A stretch of 61,497 bases of DNA from Aquirhabdus sp. (GCA_030150135.1 JASLGO010000099.1:1-61497); one strand, 5' to 3'. Numbered from the stretch's first letter, positions 1 through 7,931 are shown. The notes: a model not told the origin generated them from the letters alone. A program made the numbers and translations.

Positions 1-518
1 ACAATGTTCGCGTGCCACAGCGCAATCTGGTCGGTGCAGAAGGCATGGGTTTCATGATGCAAATGATGCAATTCCAAGAAGAACGCATGTGGGCGTGTGC
101 CAACGCGGTTGGCGGTCTGGAACACTGTATCAAGCAAACCATTGCTTATACCAAAGAGCGTACAACCTTCGGACAACCGCTGATTAATAACCAATATGTG
201 CATTTTCGTTTTGCGGAACTCATGACTGAAGTTGAAGCCTTAAAAGCTTTAACTTATCAAGCATGTGAACAACATATTGCTGGTGAAAATGTCGCGATGT
301 TGGCATCGATGGCAAAACTGAAATCGGGACGTTTGACTCGTGAAGTGTCAGATGCTTGCTTGCAGTATTGGGGCGGTAACGGATTCATGTGGGATAACCC
401 AGCATCACAATTGTATCGTGATGGTCGTCTCGGTTCGATTGGCGGCGGTGCAGACGAAATCATGTTGGGCATTATCTGTAAGCTCATGGATATTTTGCCA
501 AGCAAACAGAAGTCTTAA
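1..518 (+). CDS. atuD: acyl-CoA dehydrogenase, C-terminal part (AtuD-like), cut by window start
   Basis: The frame is open to the left edge, so the 5' part lies outside the window. The visible ~172 residues are the C-terminal four-helix domain of a flavin acyl-CoA dehydrogenase: an ERTTFGQPL segment, a YWGGNGF segment before the active-site region, and the GGGADEIM motif near the end that packs against FAD. The next two plus-strand genes are a crotonase and a biotin carboxylase alpha subunit. That order (dehydrogenase, hydratase, carboxylase alpha) matches atuD-atuE-atuF of the citronellol/geraniol pathway, whereas liu clusters usually have the carboxylase beta gene between dehydrogenase and hydratase. 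On that basis citronellyl-CoA dehydrogenase is the best guess. The family is secure, the substrate is inferred from context only. Confidence 0.65.
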   Translation, partial: NVRVPQRNLVGAEGMGFMMQMMQFQEERMWACANAVGGLEHCIKQTIAYTKERTTFGQPLINNQYVHFRFAELMTEVEALKALTYQACEQHIAGENVAMLASMAKLKSGRLTREVSDACLQYWGGNGFMWDNPASQLYRDGRLGSIGGGADEIMLGIICKLMDILPSKQKS

Positions 519-612
519 GGTCAAAGTTTTAAGGTTATGGTGGCGAGTTGATTCAATCAGTTCGCCATGTTTAAAAATATTTCCAGAAATTCAATATGAA
601 CGAGTATAAGTC

Positions 613-1422
613 ATGACTTTGCCTGCTACCCAAACGCTCATTCTTGAACAACGTGGTGCAATTTTGCATGTGCGTTTAAATCGTCCTGAAGTGCGTAATG
701 CGATGAGCTCAGAAATGGTTGCTGATTTAATTGCTGTGTTTACCAGTATTAAAGATGATGCGTCGGTGCGTGGCGTTGTCTTGCGTGGGGAAGGCGGCAG
801 TTTCTGCGCGGGTGCTGATCTCAAAGACATGACAGGCTTACGCATGCAAGCGGCTGAAAAGGGCAGTGAAGTCTACGTGAAGTTTAATCGTAGTTTCGGG
901 ACGTTAATTCAAACCGTGAATGAAGCACCGCAGATTGTGGTGGCTGTACTTGAAGGCGCGGTGCTGGGTGGTGGTTTTGGTTTGGCGTGTGTGTCAGATG
1001 TGGCGCTTTGTCTGGACAATACTAAGTTTGGTTTGCCTGAAACAGGTTTGGGCGTGATTCCAGCGCAGATTGCTCCGTTTGTCGTACAGCGTATTGGTCT
1101 AACACAAGCGCGTCGTTATGCACTCTTGGGTAACCGCTTCGAAGGTGCGGAAGCCGAGCGAATCGGTTTGGTTCATCAATCTTTGGCGACTGTTGAGTTG
1201 CTTGATGCGGCATTGAATGAAGTGCTCAGCCAAATCAAACGTACTGCACCAAATGCCAGTCGCGTGACCAAAGACATCTTGCATCGTGCCGCAGGACAAG
1301 AGCCTTTAGAAGGATTGCTGGATGATGTTGCGGTCAAATTCGCAGAAGCGGCAACGACCGAAGGTTTAGAAGGAACGCTGGCATTTGTGCAAAAGCGTTT
1401 GCCAAGCTGGGCGACAGAATAA
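613..1422 (+). CDS. atuE: enoyl-CoA hydratase/isomerase family protein (AtuE-like isohexenylglutaconyl-CoA hydratase)
   Basis: A 269-aa crotonase-superfamily protein. The oxyanion-hole segments are visible as SFCAGADLKDM and VLGGGFGLACVSD, followed by FGLPETGLGVIP, whose Glu aligns with the second catalytic glutamate of enoyl-CoA hydratases (E164 of rat ECH). The first catalytic glutamate (E144 in rat ECH, motif GGGCEL) is Gly here (GGGFGL), so this is not a standard two-glutamate beta-oxidation hydratase. It lies 95 bp after the dehydrogenase and 99 bp before the carboxylase alpha gene on the same strand, which points to hydration of a branched glutaconyl-CoA. AtuE is favoured over LiuC (methylglutaconyl-CoA hydratase) by gene order only. 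No separate promoter is obvious. Confidence 0.7.
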   Translation: MTLPATQTLILEQRGAILHVRLNRPEVRNAMSSEMVADLIAVFTSIKDDASVRGVVLRGEGGSFCAGADLKDMTGLRMQAAEKGSEVYVKFNRSFGTLIQTVNEAPQIVVAVLEGAVLGGGFGLACVSDVALCLDNTKFGLPETGLGVIPAQIAPFVVQRIGLTQARRYALLGNRFEGAEAERIGLVHQSLATVELLDAALNEVLSQIKRTAPNASRVTKDILHRAAGQEPLEGLLDDVAVKFAEAATTEGLEGTLAFVQKRLPSWATE

Positions 1423-1521
1423 GTTGGGTTAAGTAATCATTGATCTGAATAGGTTCAGATTAATTAAATTATTGAAGTGATGAAGTAAAAATTTATTAAA
1501 TAATATGTTGTTGGAGGCTGT

Positions 1522-3465
1522 ATGGCATTCTCAAAAGTTCTGATTGCGAACCGTGGCGAAATCGCAGTGCGTGTGATGCGCACCGCAAAGGCTCTAGGCT
1601 ATCGCACCGTCGCCGTCTATTCAGAGGCGGATGCCAACGCGCTCCATGTGCAGTTTGCCGATGAAGCGGTCTGTATTGGCCCTGCAAAGGTTTCTGATTC
1701 TTATTTGCGAGTCGATCATATTCTAGAAGCTGCGCGCAAGACAGGTGCGGATGCGATCCATCCTGGCTATGGTTTTTTGTCAGAAAACGCAGCATTTGCC
1801 AAAGCCTGCGCCGAAGCAAATATCACCTTTATCGGCCCAACACCTGATGCCATTGAGTTAATGGGCAGCAAGCGTTTATCCAAAATAGCCATGCTTGAAG
1901 CCAATGTTCCTTGTATTCCCGGTTACCAAGGTGGTAATCAAGAACTTGAAAATTTGATTCTTGAGGCGAAAAAAATTGGTTTCCCGCTGATGGTCAAAGC
2001 GTCTGCGGGTGGTGGTGGTCGAGGGATGCGTTTGGTTCATGCAGAGAGTGAGTTAAAGTCTTCACTGGAGACGGCTCAGTCCGAAGCACTGAATGCCTTT
2101 GGTTCTAGCGAAATGATTCTGGAACGCGCTGTCATTGCACCTCGCCATGTTGAGATTCAAGTGTTTGGTGATACACACGGTAATCATGTGTATTTGTTTG
2201 AACGTGATTGCTCGATTCAACGCCGTAACCAAAAAGTGGTTGAAGAAGCCCCATGTCCAGTCATGACGCCTGATCTGCGTCAGCGCATGGGCGAGGCGGC
2301 TGTTGCGGCGGCAAAATCTTGTGGCTATGTTGGTGCGGGTACGGTTGAATTTTTGCTCGACAGCCAAGGCAATTTCTATTTCTTGGAAATGAATACCCGT
2401 TTGCAAGTTGAACATCCTGTGACGGAGTTGATTACAGACTTGGACTTGGTCGAATGGCAACTCCGTGTCGCCAATGGTGAAAAATTACCACTTGCACAAG
2501 ATGAATTAACGCTGACAGGCCACGCGGTTGAAGTACGTCTATATGCCGAAGATCCGGGTGTTAATTTCTTGCCACAAACGGGTGAAATCCTACTATGGCA
2601 ACCGCCAGTATTACCGGGTGTTCGTGTCGATCATGGCATGACCAGTCTGGGCGAAGTCAGTCCACATTACGATCCAATGATTGCTAAAGTGATTGCTTAC
2701 GGTAAGACTCGCACTGATGCAGTGCGCCTGCTTGCACGTGCATTACAAGATACGGTATTGCTCGGTGTGAATAGCAATAAACAGTTCTTGGTCAATATCT
2801 TGCAGAATTCAGTATTGGTGTCAGGCGATACCAATACCGCATTTATTACTGAACATTTCTCTGATGATGTCAGTTTAAAACCTGCGGTTGCATCGCATGA
2901 GGCCCTAGCAATTGCTGCAAGTTTGCTGGTGTACAAGTCTGACCGTAGCGGTTGGCACACGGGCATTGCCATGCCGATTCCACTAAAACTGCAAGTTGGT
3001 GATGTGGTGCATAAACTGGCGATTGAGCAGGAAGGTCATCATTTCACACTCCAACATGATGGCGTAACCGAAAGCCTTGAAGTCTTGTCCTGCACAGCAA
3101 ACCAATTGGTTTATCTCTGGCAAGGCATTCGTAAAACGGTTGCGTATGTACAGTCAGGCGATACGCAATACCTCGATATGGCTAATGGTAATCTGACGAT
3201 CGTCGATGTGACCCACGTGCCACCCGCAGCGGCAGATGAGGCAGGTGATGGTCAGATTCGTGCACCGATGAATGGCGCAGTCGTCAATATCTTGGTTGCA
3301 GAAGGCGAGAAAGTGGTCAAAGACCAAACGCTGGTGATCTTGGAAGCGATGAAGATTCAACAACAAATCAAGTCAAACTGTGATGGTGTCGTTGGTGCGA
3401 TTAGTGCGGCTGTTGGGATGCAGGTCAAGAAACGTCAAGTGTTATTGCAGGTGACGGCGGATTGA
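1522..3465 (+). CDS. atuF: acyl-CoA carboxylase alpha subunit: biotin carboxylase plus biotin carrier (AtuF/LiuD type)
   Basis: A 647-aa protein with biotin carboxylase N-terminal domain (KVLIANRGEIAVRV at residues 5-18), an ATP-grasp domain with the glycine-rich loop KASAGGGGRGMR and MNTRLQVEHPVTE, a biotin carboxylase C-terminal domain, and a C-terminal biotinyl domain with the EAMKI motif. Lys611 is the predicted biotinylated residue, 36 residues from the end. This is the length and layout of 3-methylcrotonyl- and geranyl-CoA carboxylase alpha chains. The beta subunit is not in the window and would be expected upstream. It should need the biotin ligase encoded at 49785-50600. Geranyl-CoA carboxylase (AtuF) is preferred from gene order; methylcrotonyl-CoA carboxylase is the alternative. 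Confidence 0.8.
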   Translation: MAFSKVLIANRGEIAVRVMRTAKALGYRTVAVYSEADANALHVQFADEAVCIGPAKVSDSYLRVDHILEAARKTGADAIHPGYGFLSENAAFAKACAEANITFIGPTPDAIELMGSKRLSKIAMLEANVPCIPGYQGGNQELENLILEAKKIGFPLMVKASAGGGGRGMRLVHAESELKSSLETAQSEALNAFGSSEMILERAVIAPRHVEIQVFGDTHGNHVYLFERDCSIQRRNQKVVEEAPCPVMTPDLRQRMGEAAVAAAKSCGYVGAGTVEFLLDSQGNFYFLEMNTRLQVEHPVTELITDLDLVEWQLRVANGEKLPLAQDELTLTGHAVEVRLYAEDPGVNFLPQTGEILLWQPPVLPGVRVDHGMTSLGEVSPHYDPMIAKVIAYGKTRTDAVRLLARALQDTVLLGVNSNKQFLVNILQNSVLVSGDTNTAFITEHFSDDVSLKPAVASHEALAIAASLLVYKSDRSGWHTGIAMPIPLKLQVGDVVHKLAIEQEGHHFTLQHDGVTESLEVLSCTANQLVYLWQGIRKTVAYVQSGDTQYLDMANGNLTIVDVTHVPPAAADEAGDGQIRAPMNGAVVNILVAEGEKVVKDQTLVILEAMKIQQQIKSNCDGVVGAISAAVGMQVKKRQVLLQVTAD

Positions 3466-3522
3466 TTGAAGCTCCTTCCCCTGAGGGGGGGGCGCTTTTG
3501 ATTTTTATTCAAACGCCCAGCT

Positions 3523-3601
3523 AGCTCATTGAGCTTGTCGAAATGTGCGGTTTCTGAAAGGTAAGCCTGCACGATGTTCACTTCGACAAGCTCAGTGAAC
3601 T
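3523..3601. repeat. inverted pair of REP-like units (GAGCTTGTCGAA type)
   Basis: The left unit (3523-3548) carries TGAGCTTGTCGAA and the right unit (3576-3601) its inverted complement TTCGACAAGCTCA. The right unit also has complementary ends, GTTCACT and AGTGAAC, so each can form a hairpin. TTCGACAAGCTCA-type palindromes are widespread extragenic repeats in bacteria. The pair lies between the convergent carboxylase gene and the RRM gene and could act as a transcript end. A separate C/G-rich stretch, CTCCTTCCCCTGAGGGGG, precedes it near 3473 and may end the atu transcript. Confidence 0.65.
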
Positions 3602-3628
3602 ACAAATGAAGTTGAATGATTTAATAAA

Positions 3629-3874
3629 TCACTTCGCAGCTTCTTCGGCTTCTTTCACGCGAATAACACTGCCGCCAACACGTTTGGCGTTGAGGCGTTT
3701 GATGGCGGTGCGAGCTTCGTAGAGTTGCATCTCGATGAAGCCAAAGCCTTTTGATTTACCTGTCGCTTTATCTAAAACCAAAGTACAGGATTGAACCTCA
3801 CCAAACTCGGCAAAGAGTGCATGAAGTTCGGCTTCAGTGGTTTCGCGAGACAGGTTGCGGGCGATGATTTTCAT
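3629..3874 (-). CDS. small RNA-binding protein with one RRM domain
   Basis: An 81-aa protein made almost entirely of one RNA recognition motif. RNP2 is visible as IIARNL near the N-terminus and RNP1 as KGFGFIEM in the middle. The usual beta-alpha-beta spacing is present and the tail is charged. The ATG at 3874 is chosen over an in-frame TTG twelve bases upstream because GGAA lies six bases before the ATG. Single-RRM proteins of this size are common in proteobacteria and cyanobacteria and bind RNA, but their targets are mostly unknown. It lies just downstream of the VF530-type gene on the same strand and may share its transcript. Confidence 0.85.
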   Translation of the reverse strand: MKIIARNLSRETTEAELHALFAEFGEVQSCTLVLDKATGKSKGFGFIEMQLYEARTAIKRLNAKRVGGSVIRVKEAEEAAK

Positions 3875-3916
3875 AAGGCGTTCCAAGTTTTAAATAGAAT
3901 TTGTAATACGAAGCGA

Positions 3917-4207
3917 TTAATGGGATTGTGATTCTTGCCAATCCGCATGACCAAATTTGATGTAAAAGTCTTCGACTTGTTTCCTTGCCCACGGTGTACG
4001 GCGTAGGAAAGATAGACTGGATTTGATACTCGGGTCGTGGATGAAACAGCGGATATTGATGAATCGTGCGAGTTCTTCCCAACCGTAGATTTCGACGAGG
4101 CGTTCGAGTAATACCGCTAACGTCAGACCGTGCAAAGGGTCTGTGCTAGGACTTTTGATTGAGTTGTTCGCTGATGGTTGATTTTCTGTCGTTGATTCAG
4201 ATGTCAT
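3917..4207 (-). CDS. VF530 family protein (DUF2132)
   Basis: A 96-aa protein. After a polar N-terminal tail of about 22 residues it contains the hallmark VF530/DUF2132 segments: DPLHGLTL, YGWEELARFINIRCF, DPSIKSSLSFLRRTPWARK and a closing VEDFYI. The family is a compact helical domain, structurally compared with nucleic-acid-binding folds, without an assigned function. It precedes the RRM gene by 42 bases on the minus strand, so the two could be cotranscribed; a small nucleic-acid-binding pair is an inference. Confidence 0.85.
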   Translation of the reverse strand: MTSESTTENQPSANNSIKSPSTDPLHGLTLAVLLERLVEIYGWEELARFINIRCFIHDPSIKSSLSFLRRTPWARKQVEDFYIKFGHADWQESQSH

Positions 4208-4397
4208 AGCGTACCTTGGAAAGCGACCAGTTCAATACAGTCAAGTGTAGAGCAAGAGTGAATTATACCTTGGATTGCTGTCTAACGATGCATAAATGAC
4301 AAATGCGTAAATGGATGAGTTTTGTGGTTTAGTTTTTTGTAGAAAAAAGTACCGTTTTTGGACATTAAATTGAATTGTTTTTAAGGAAAAATGAACA

Positions 4398-5561
4398 ATG
4401 TATATCTCTACTTTTAATCATGATCTGACGCCTGAACTGATTGCCCTGCGTGATAGTGTGCGCCAGTTTGCTAGTCAGGAAATCGCGCCGTTTGCTCAGG
4501 ACTTCGATAAAGAAAATCATTTTCCACTCGAGCTTTGGCGCAAGATGGGTGATCTCGGTGTTCTGGGGATGACCGTTGCCGAAGAATATGGCGGCGTGAA
4601 CATGGGCTATCTGGCGCATGTGATCGTTGCTGAAGAAATTTCTCGTGCATCAGCAGCTGTCGGTTTGTCGTATGGCGCGCATTCAAATCTTTGTGTCAAT
4701 CAAATTCACTTGAACGGCACCGCCGCGCAGAAGCAGAAATATTTGCCGAAGCTTGTCAGTGGTGAACACATTGGTGCATTGGCAATGTCTGAGCCAGGTG
4801 CTGGTTCTGACGTGGTGAGTATGAAATTGCGCGCGGATTTGGATGGTGACCACTATGTCTTGAACGGCAATAAAATGTGGATCACCAACGGCCCAGACGC
4901 AGACACGTTGGTTGTTTATGCAAAGACAGATGTTGCAGCACATTCAAAAGGCATCACAGCGTTCATTATTGAAAAAGGCTTTGCGGGTTTCAGCACTGCA
5001 CAAAAACTCGATAAGCTCGGTTTACGCGGTTCAAATACCTGTGAATTAATTTTTGATAATTGCCGTGTCCCTGTCGAAAACGTCTTAGGCAAGGTGAATG
5101 GCGGTGTTAAAGTCCTGATGTCAGGTCTGGATTATGAGCGTATCGTGATTGGTGCAGGACCTCTTGGCATTATGGCGGCGGCGCTTGATCTGGTTGTGCC
5201 TTATGTCCATGAACGTAAACAGTTTGGTCAGGCGATTGGTGAGTTCCAGTTGATGCAAGGTAAGCTTGCAGACATGTATGTTGGTTACAACGCGTGTGTG
5301 GCGTACTTGTATGCGGTTGCAAAGGCGGCTGATCGTGGTGAGCCAGTACGTAAAGATGCGGCGGGTGCGATCCTGTATGTTGCTGAAAAAGCGACATGGA
5401 TGGCAGGCCAAGCGATTCAGGTTTTGGGTGGTAATGGTTATATCAATGATTATCCAGCAGGACGTTTGTGGCGCGATGCTAAGCTCTTTGAGATCGGTGC
5501 AGGGACTTCGGAAATCCGTCGTATGTTGATCGGTCGAGAGTTGTTTAACGAAACGAAGTAA
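4398..5561 (+). CDS. liuA: isovaleryl-CoA dehydrogenase
   Basis: A 387-aa flavin acyl-CoA dehydrogenase, full length for the short-chain family. It has SEPGAGSDV and the WITNGPDAD segment of the FAD/substrate site, YERKQFGQ-type sequence in the third domain, and GAGTSEIRRMLIGREL at the C-terminus. The catalytic base of isovaleryl-CoA dehydrogenase lies unusually in helix G; the matching Glu is E247 in SGLDYERIVI, and the GAHSNLCVNQI segment is also characteristic. It would oxidise isovaleryl-CoA to 3-methylcrotonyl-CoA in leucine breakdown. No other liu gene is adjacent. AAGGA lies about ten bases upstream of the chosen ATG; an earlier ATG at 4391 is out of frame and closes quickly. A hairpin terminator follows. 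Confidence 0.85.
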   Translation: MYISTFNHDLTPELIALRDSVRQFASQEIAPFAQDFDKENHFPLELWRKMGDLGVLGMTVAEEYGGVNMGYLAHVIVAEEISRASAAVGLSYGAHSNLCVNQIHLNGTAAQKQKYLPKLVSGEHIGALAMSEPGAGSDVVSMKLRADLDGDHYVLNGNKMWITNGPDADTLVVYAKTDVAAHSKGITAFIIEKGFAGFSTAQKLDKLGLRGSNTCELIFDNCRVPVENVLGKVNGGVKVLMSGLDYERIVIGAGPLGIMAAALDLVVPYVHERKQFGQAIGEFQLMQGKLADMYVGYNACVAYLYAVAKAADRGEPVRKDAAGAILYVAEKATWMAGQAIQVLGGNGYINDYPAGRLWRDAKLFEIGAGTSEIRRMLIGRELFNETK

Positions 5562-5574
5562 GTCGTTTAAAAAT

Positions 5575-5612
5575 GAAAAGCCCAATGTTCGGTGAATGTT
5601 GGGCTTTTTTTG
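5575..5612 (+). terminator. rho-independent terminator after isovaleryl-CoA dehydrogenase gene
   Basis: The stem AAAGCCCAA pairs with TTGGGCTTT across a 13-base loop and is followed by a T run. It starts about 14 bases after the stop codon. Confidence 0.85.
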
Positions 5613-5635
5613 TCTGTTTAATGATGCTTTGTTTT

Positions 5636-5704
5636 TGTAGGCTGGCGGCTTGCCCCAGCGTCATGAATGAGCAAATAAGAGCTGGGGCAAGCTCGCAGCC
5701 TACA
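5636..5704. repeat. inverted repeat of GGCTTGCCCCAGC family
   Basis: Arms 5636-5659 and 5681-5704 are inverted copies of 24 bp with two mismatches (core TGTAGGCT...GCTTGCCCCAGC), separated by 21 bp. A third, single copy of the same core lies at 6528-6549. Together they look like a dispersed palindromic intergenic element. Confidence 0.75.
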
Positions 5705-5766
5705 CGTGCTAAGCGTGCTTACGCGACTTTTTCGATAATGCCTGATAGCCCCTGAGCAACCTCAAA

Positions 5767-6294
5767 TCACCCTACACAACTCACCAACTCCAAATCCTGA
5801 TTCGCCACAAGCACATCGTTCTTATCGTAGAACTTGACCCGATAAAAGGTATGTTGATTGAACAGTGCGGCTTGATTTTCTGAGGATAGATTGGAAGTCA
5901 TGGTGCAGAGGCTCATTTTCATTTGGCGAAATTCGCTCTTGGCTTGTGCAGCAAGCTGCGCTTTATCGCCATCTCCAGTCAAGCGGAATTTCGCCTCGAT
6001 CATATTGCTGTTGTCCTGCATGTCGATGTGTTCAAACGACACGCCGGGCTTGATTTCGCGTGGCAGTTTTAGATCCTGATTTTTGGCATTGATGATGCGT
6101 GCAATCGCATGAAAACGCTCGGCTTCTGCTGCATCGCTAAACGATAAAGCTTCTTTGGCTGTCGCAACGAACTCAGGATTGGCAGGGTTCTTGGCCGCCT
6201 GCTCGGCGACGATTTGCTTGACGTAATTTCTGCCAACCACGGACAGCACGATGACGCTTAAGATGATGGCGATAAAGATGACTGCTTTCTTCAT
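5767..6294 (-). CDS. hypothetical membrane-anchored or exported protein
   Basis: A 175-aa protein I do not recognise. It begins with MKK and a hydrophobic stretch (residues 4-21) without a clear signal peptidase site, suggesting a single N-terminal membrane anchor with the rest in the periplasm. The body is mixed charged and polar, with single cysteines in the SLCTMTSN and LVSCVG segments near the C-terminus that could pair in an oxidising compartment. It is alone on the minus strand with repeats on both sides. No function can be assigned. Confidence 0.6.
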   Translation of the reverse strand: MKKAVIFIAIILSVIVLSVVGRNYVKQIVAEQAAKNPANPEFVATAKEALSFSDAAEAERFHAIARIINAKNQDLKLPREIKPGVSFEHIDMQDNSNMIEAKFRLTGDGDKAQLAAQAKSEFRQMKMSLCTMTSNLSSENQAALFNQHTFYRVKFYDKNDVLVANQDLELVSCVG

Positions 6295-6356
6295 GCTGTG
6301 CTAAACCTTAATTCTGTTGAACTTGAATGAGAGATAATCCTGCTGCGCCAGCAAAC

Positions 6357-6488
6357 GTAGGTCGCAATAACTAACGGGTATTGCGACATGTGCATATGAT
6401 ATACAAACACAATTTATTTGTGGGATTGTTTGGGCTTTTACATGCTGTTCATGGGTTTTATTTCGGCTGTCGCAATGCGCCGACCTAC
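6357..6488. repeat. inverted pair of GTAGGTCG...ATTGCGACA units
   Basis: The left unit (6357-6388) reads GTAGGTCG, then ATTGCGACA at its end. The right unit (6468-6488) contains the reverse complement of the same two blocks (TGTCGCAAT then CGACCTAC). The left unit also folds on itself as GTCGCAATA (6361-6369) with TATTGCGAC (6379-6387), a perfect 9-bp stem. It resembles a REP-type extragenic element. Confidence 0.65.
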
Positions 6489-6527
6489 TTGGGCTGCATT
6501 AAAAATTGGAGTTAGACACCGCTTTTT

Positions 6528-6549
6528 TAGGCTGGAGGCTTGCCCCAGT
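6528..6549 (+). repeat. single copy of GGCTTGCCCCAG repeat
   Basis: TAGGCTGGAGGCTTGCCCCAG matches the left arm of the 5636-5704 inverted repeat with one or two differences. It is the third copy within 1 kb. Confidence 0.65.
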
Positions 6550-6641
6550 TTTTATATTTAAGTCTATTTAGACTACTGTCCTCGTCTTGTACTCGGGCAA
6601 AGCAGCGTTTTGCTTATTCTTGCTAATGGGGGCATACCAGC

Positions 6642-6663
6642 CTGCGCGGTTTTTCGCGCAGGT
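6642..6663. other. strong hairpin downstream of the deoxyribosyltransferase-like gene
   Basis: CCTGCGCG (6642-6649) pairs perfectly with CGCGCAGG (6656-6663) over a six-base loop. It lies 15 bases beyond the stop of the minus-strand gene but has no T run on either strand, so it may stabilise the transcript end rather than terminate it. Confidence 0.6.
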
Positions 6664-6677
6664 TCGGGAATGATGGG

Positions 6678-7553
6678 TTAGCTATTTTTTTGAGCGGAAC
6701 TATGCCGATTGCTCTGACTTTTCGGTGAAATATTGCGCATTATTGTTTGAAGTTCGTCCTTAATTTTTGCGTCACTCAGCTTTGCTCGCAGGTGCTTGTG
6801 ATTAGACCCTAAGTTAATGATGTCTACCGATATAACACCAGGGTGTGAGCTAATAACGTCAATTGCTTTTTTTACATCCAAGCTAGATGGATCACCCATG
6901 CAATAGTCAAAATCCTCATCGGAGGAGGGGTTGTCAAAAATATTTCGAATGTTCGTTTCTCTGCCAAATTGATTACGTTCAAGCCTACGCATTCCCATTC
7001 TAATGCTTTTTAGTTCATCAAGAATGAACTCTTGCCCAGAAACCTCTTTCTTGTCAATTTTGGCAACTTTAAATTCACCGAAATGTTTAAGGAATGTTGT
7101 GTATAAGGCATCATTCGTTGATTTATCAAAAGTAGCTTTTATTTTCTCCGCAAGCTTTGCCTTGAAATCAACGATTCTTGAGAACCTCAGATCTCTCGGA
7201 TATTCGATATGCTCAATCGGAGAGGTATCAAATGAATAGGATGTTTTATCGTCTTTAATAATGATAGTCGGTTTATCAAATGCGAGTCTCATTCCAAGTT
7301 CGAACATAACATTTGGATTTTTGCCACTTACATCACAGACGACAATTGGATTTTCATAAAGATTTTGGATTATTCGTTTCTGAATAATACCAACATCATC
7401 CGCGTTACTAACAAGATTACCTTCGAAGCCAGCTTCCTCTATGGCTTCAGTAATGATTTCAAGGACATCACTCCAGTGACCTTCACTGCATCCATCCATA
7501 GCAGAAATTGGCATGACTATGCCGCAGATTTTCTTTTCTTCATTGTGAGCCAT
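6678..7553 (-). CDS. nucleoside 2-deoxyribosyltransferase/TIR-like fold protein, function unknown
   Basis: A 291-aa protein. The N-terminal ~140 residues look like the flavodoxin-like fold shared by nucleoside 2-deoxyribosyltransferases and TIR-like domains: a first strand CGIVMPIS, a middle segment NPIVVCDVSGKNPNVMFELG with the Glu in the position of the catalytic Glu of that fold, and a strand KPTIIIKDD. Residues ~140-210 are charged and helical. The C-terminal ~80 residues form a separate small domain (SSLDVKKAIDVISSHPGV) I do not recognise. AAGGA seven bases before the ATG supports the start. The gene is alone, in a repeat-rich patch, and AT-rich relative to its neighbours. Such domains occur in antiphage effectors that cleave nucleotides, but no defence partner is seen here, so that role is a guess. 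Confidence 0.6.
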   Translation of the reverse strand: MAHNEEKKICGIVMPISAMDGCSEGHWSDVLEIITEAIEEAGFEGNLVSNADDVGIIQKRIIQNLYENPIVVCDVSGKNPNVMFELGMRLAFDKPTIIIKDDKTSYSFDTSPIEHIEYPRDLRFSRIVDFKAKLAEKIKATFDKSTNDALYTTFLKHFGEFKVAKIDKKEVSGQEFILDELKSIRMGMRRLERNQFGRETNIRNIFDNPSSDEDFDYCMGDPSSLDVKKAIDVISSHPGVISVDIINLGSNHKHLRAKLSDAKIKDELQTIMRNISPKSQSNRHSSAQKNS

Positions 7554-7931
7554 TGAGTCATCCTTATTGATGGCTAAACATATTCTTATGTAGCAGAGGT
7601 GACAAATAAGATGCCAAAATCTGCCATATAAGATACTTATTTGATTAATGAATGTGCAAGTAAATATGTCATTCAGTTTTAGTTAAGTCAAGAAAACTTA
7701 TATGTTTTTATATCAGTATGGTTTCTTTAAATTATGAGGAATCTTTCACAATTGGATTCTTATTAGTTATTCTCAATGACCATAAGAAATATACCAAACA
7801 TCAAACTTTAAAATGTCATAAACCCACCCAAGGATTAGCAAATTTTTGTATAATCTCGCGACATATTTTTCACGTACAAAAAATGTACTTCACAAGAGCG
7901 CATTTAAACGACCACTTAAAAGAGGAATACC
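7554..7931. other. AT-rich intergenic region, divergent promoters
   Basis: It separates the start of the minus-strand 291-aa gene from fumC and must hold promoters for both. A TATAAT lies at 7849-7854. A short palindrome GTACA-N5-TGTAC is at 7874-7888. A 98-codon open frame from 7718 runs into fumC out of frame and has no support as a gene. Confidence 0.5.
7849..7854 (+). promoter_or_regulatory. putative -10 box upstream of fumC
   Basis: A perfect TATAAT 78 bases before the fumC ATG. No good -35 hexamer is found 16-18 bases upstream, so the call is tentative. Confidence 0.35.

Larger units (their letters stand above)
6295..6677. other. repeat-rich intergenic region
   Basis: No convincing gene is present. 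The stretch holds an inverted GTAGGTCG/TGTCGCAAT pair (6357-6488), a third copy of the GGCTTGCCCCAG repeat (6528-6549) and a strong hairpin (6642-6663). It separates the hypothetical gene ending at 5767 from the deoxyribosyltransferase-like gene. Confidence 0.6.

Noticed and set aside
5121..5585. 154-codon open frame opposite the isovaleryl-CoA dehydrogenase gene
   Set aside because: Entirely antisense to a secure gene; its composition is the shadow of that gene's codons.
6640..6680. Possible integron attC site at the 3' end of the 291-aa gene (GCTAAC next to a hairpin)
   Set aside because: GTTAGCT does not fit the GTTRRRY core (third R is C), the arms outside the inner hairpin do not pair, and no matching core lies at the other end of the gene. 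No integrase is present.
7874..7888. GTACA-N5-TGTAC palindrome before fumC
   Set aside because: Only five pairs with an A-rich centre; too short to call an operator without conservation data.
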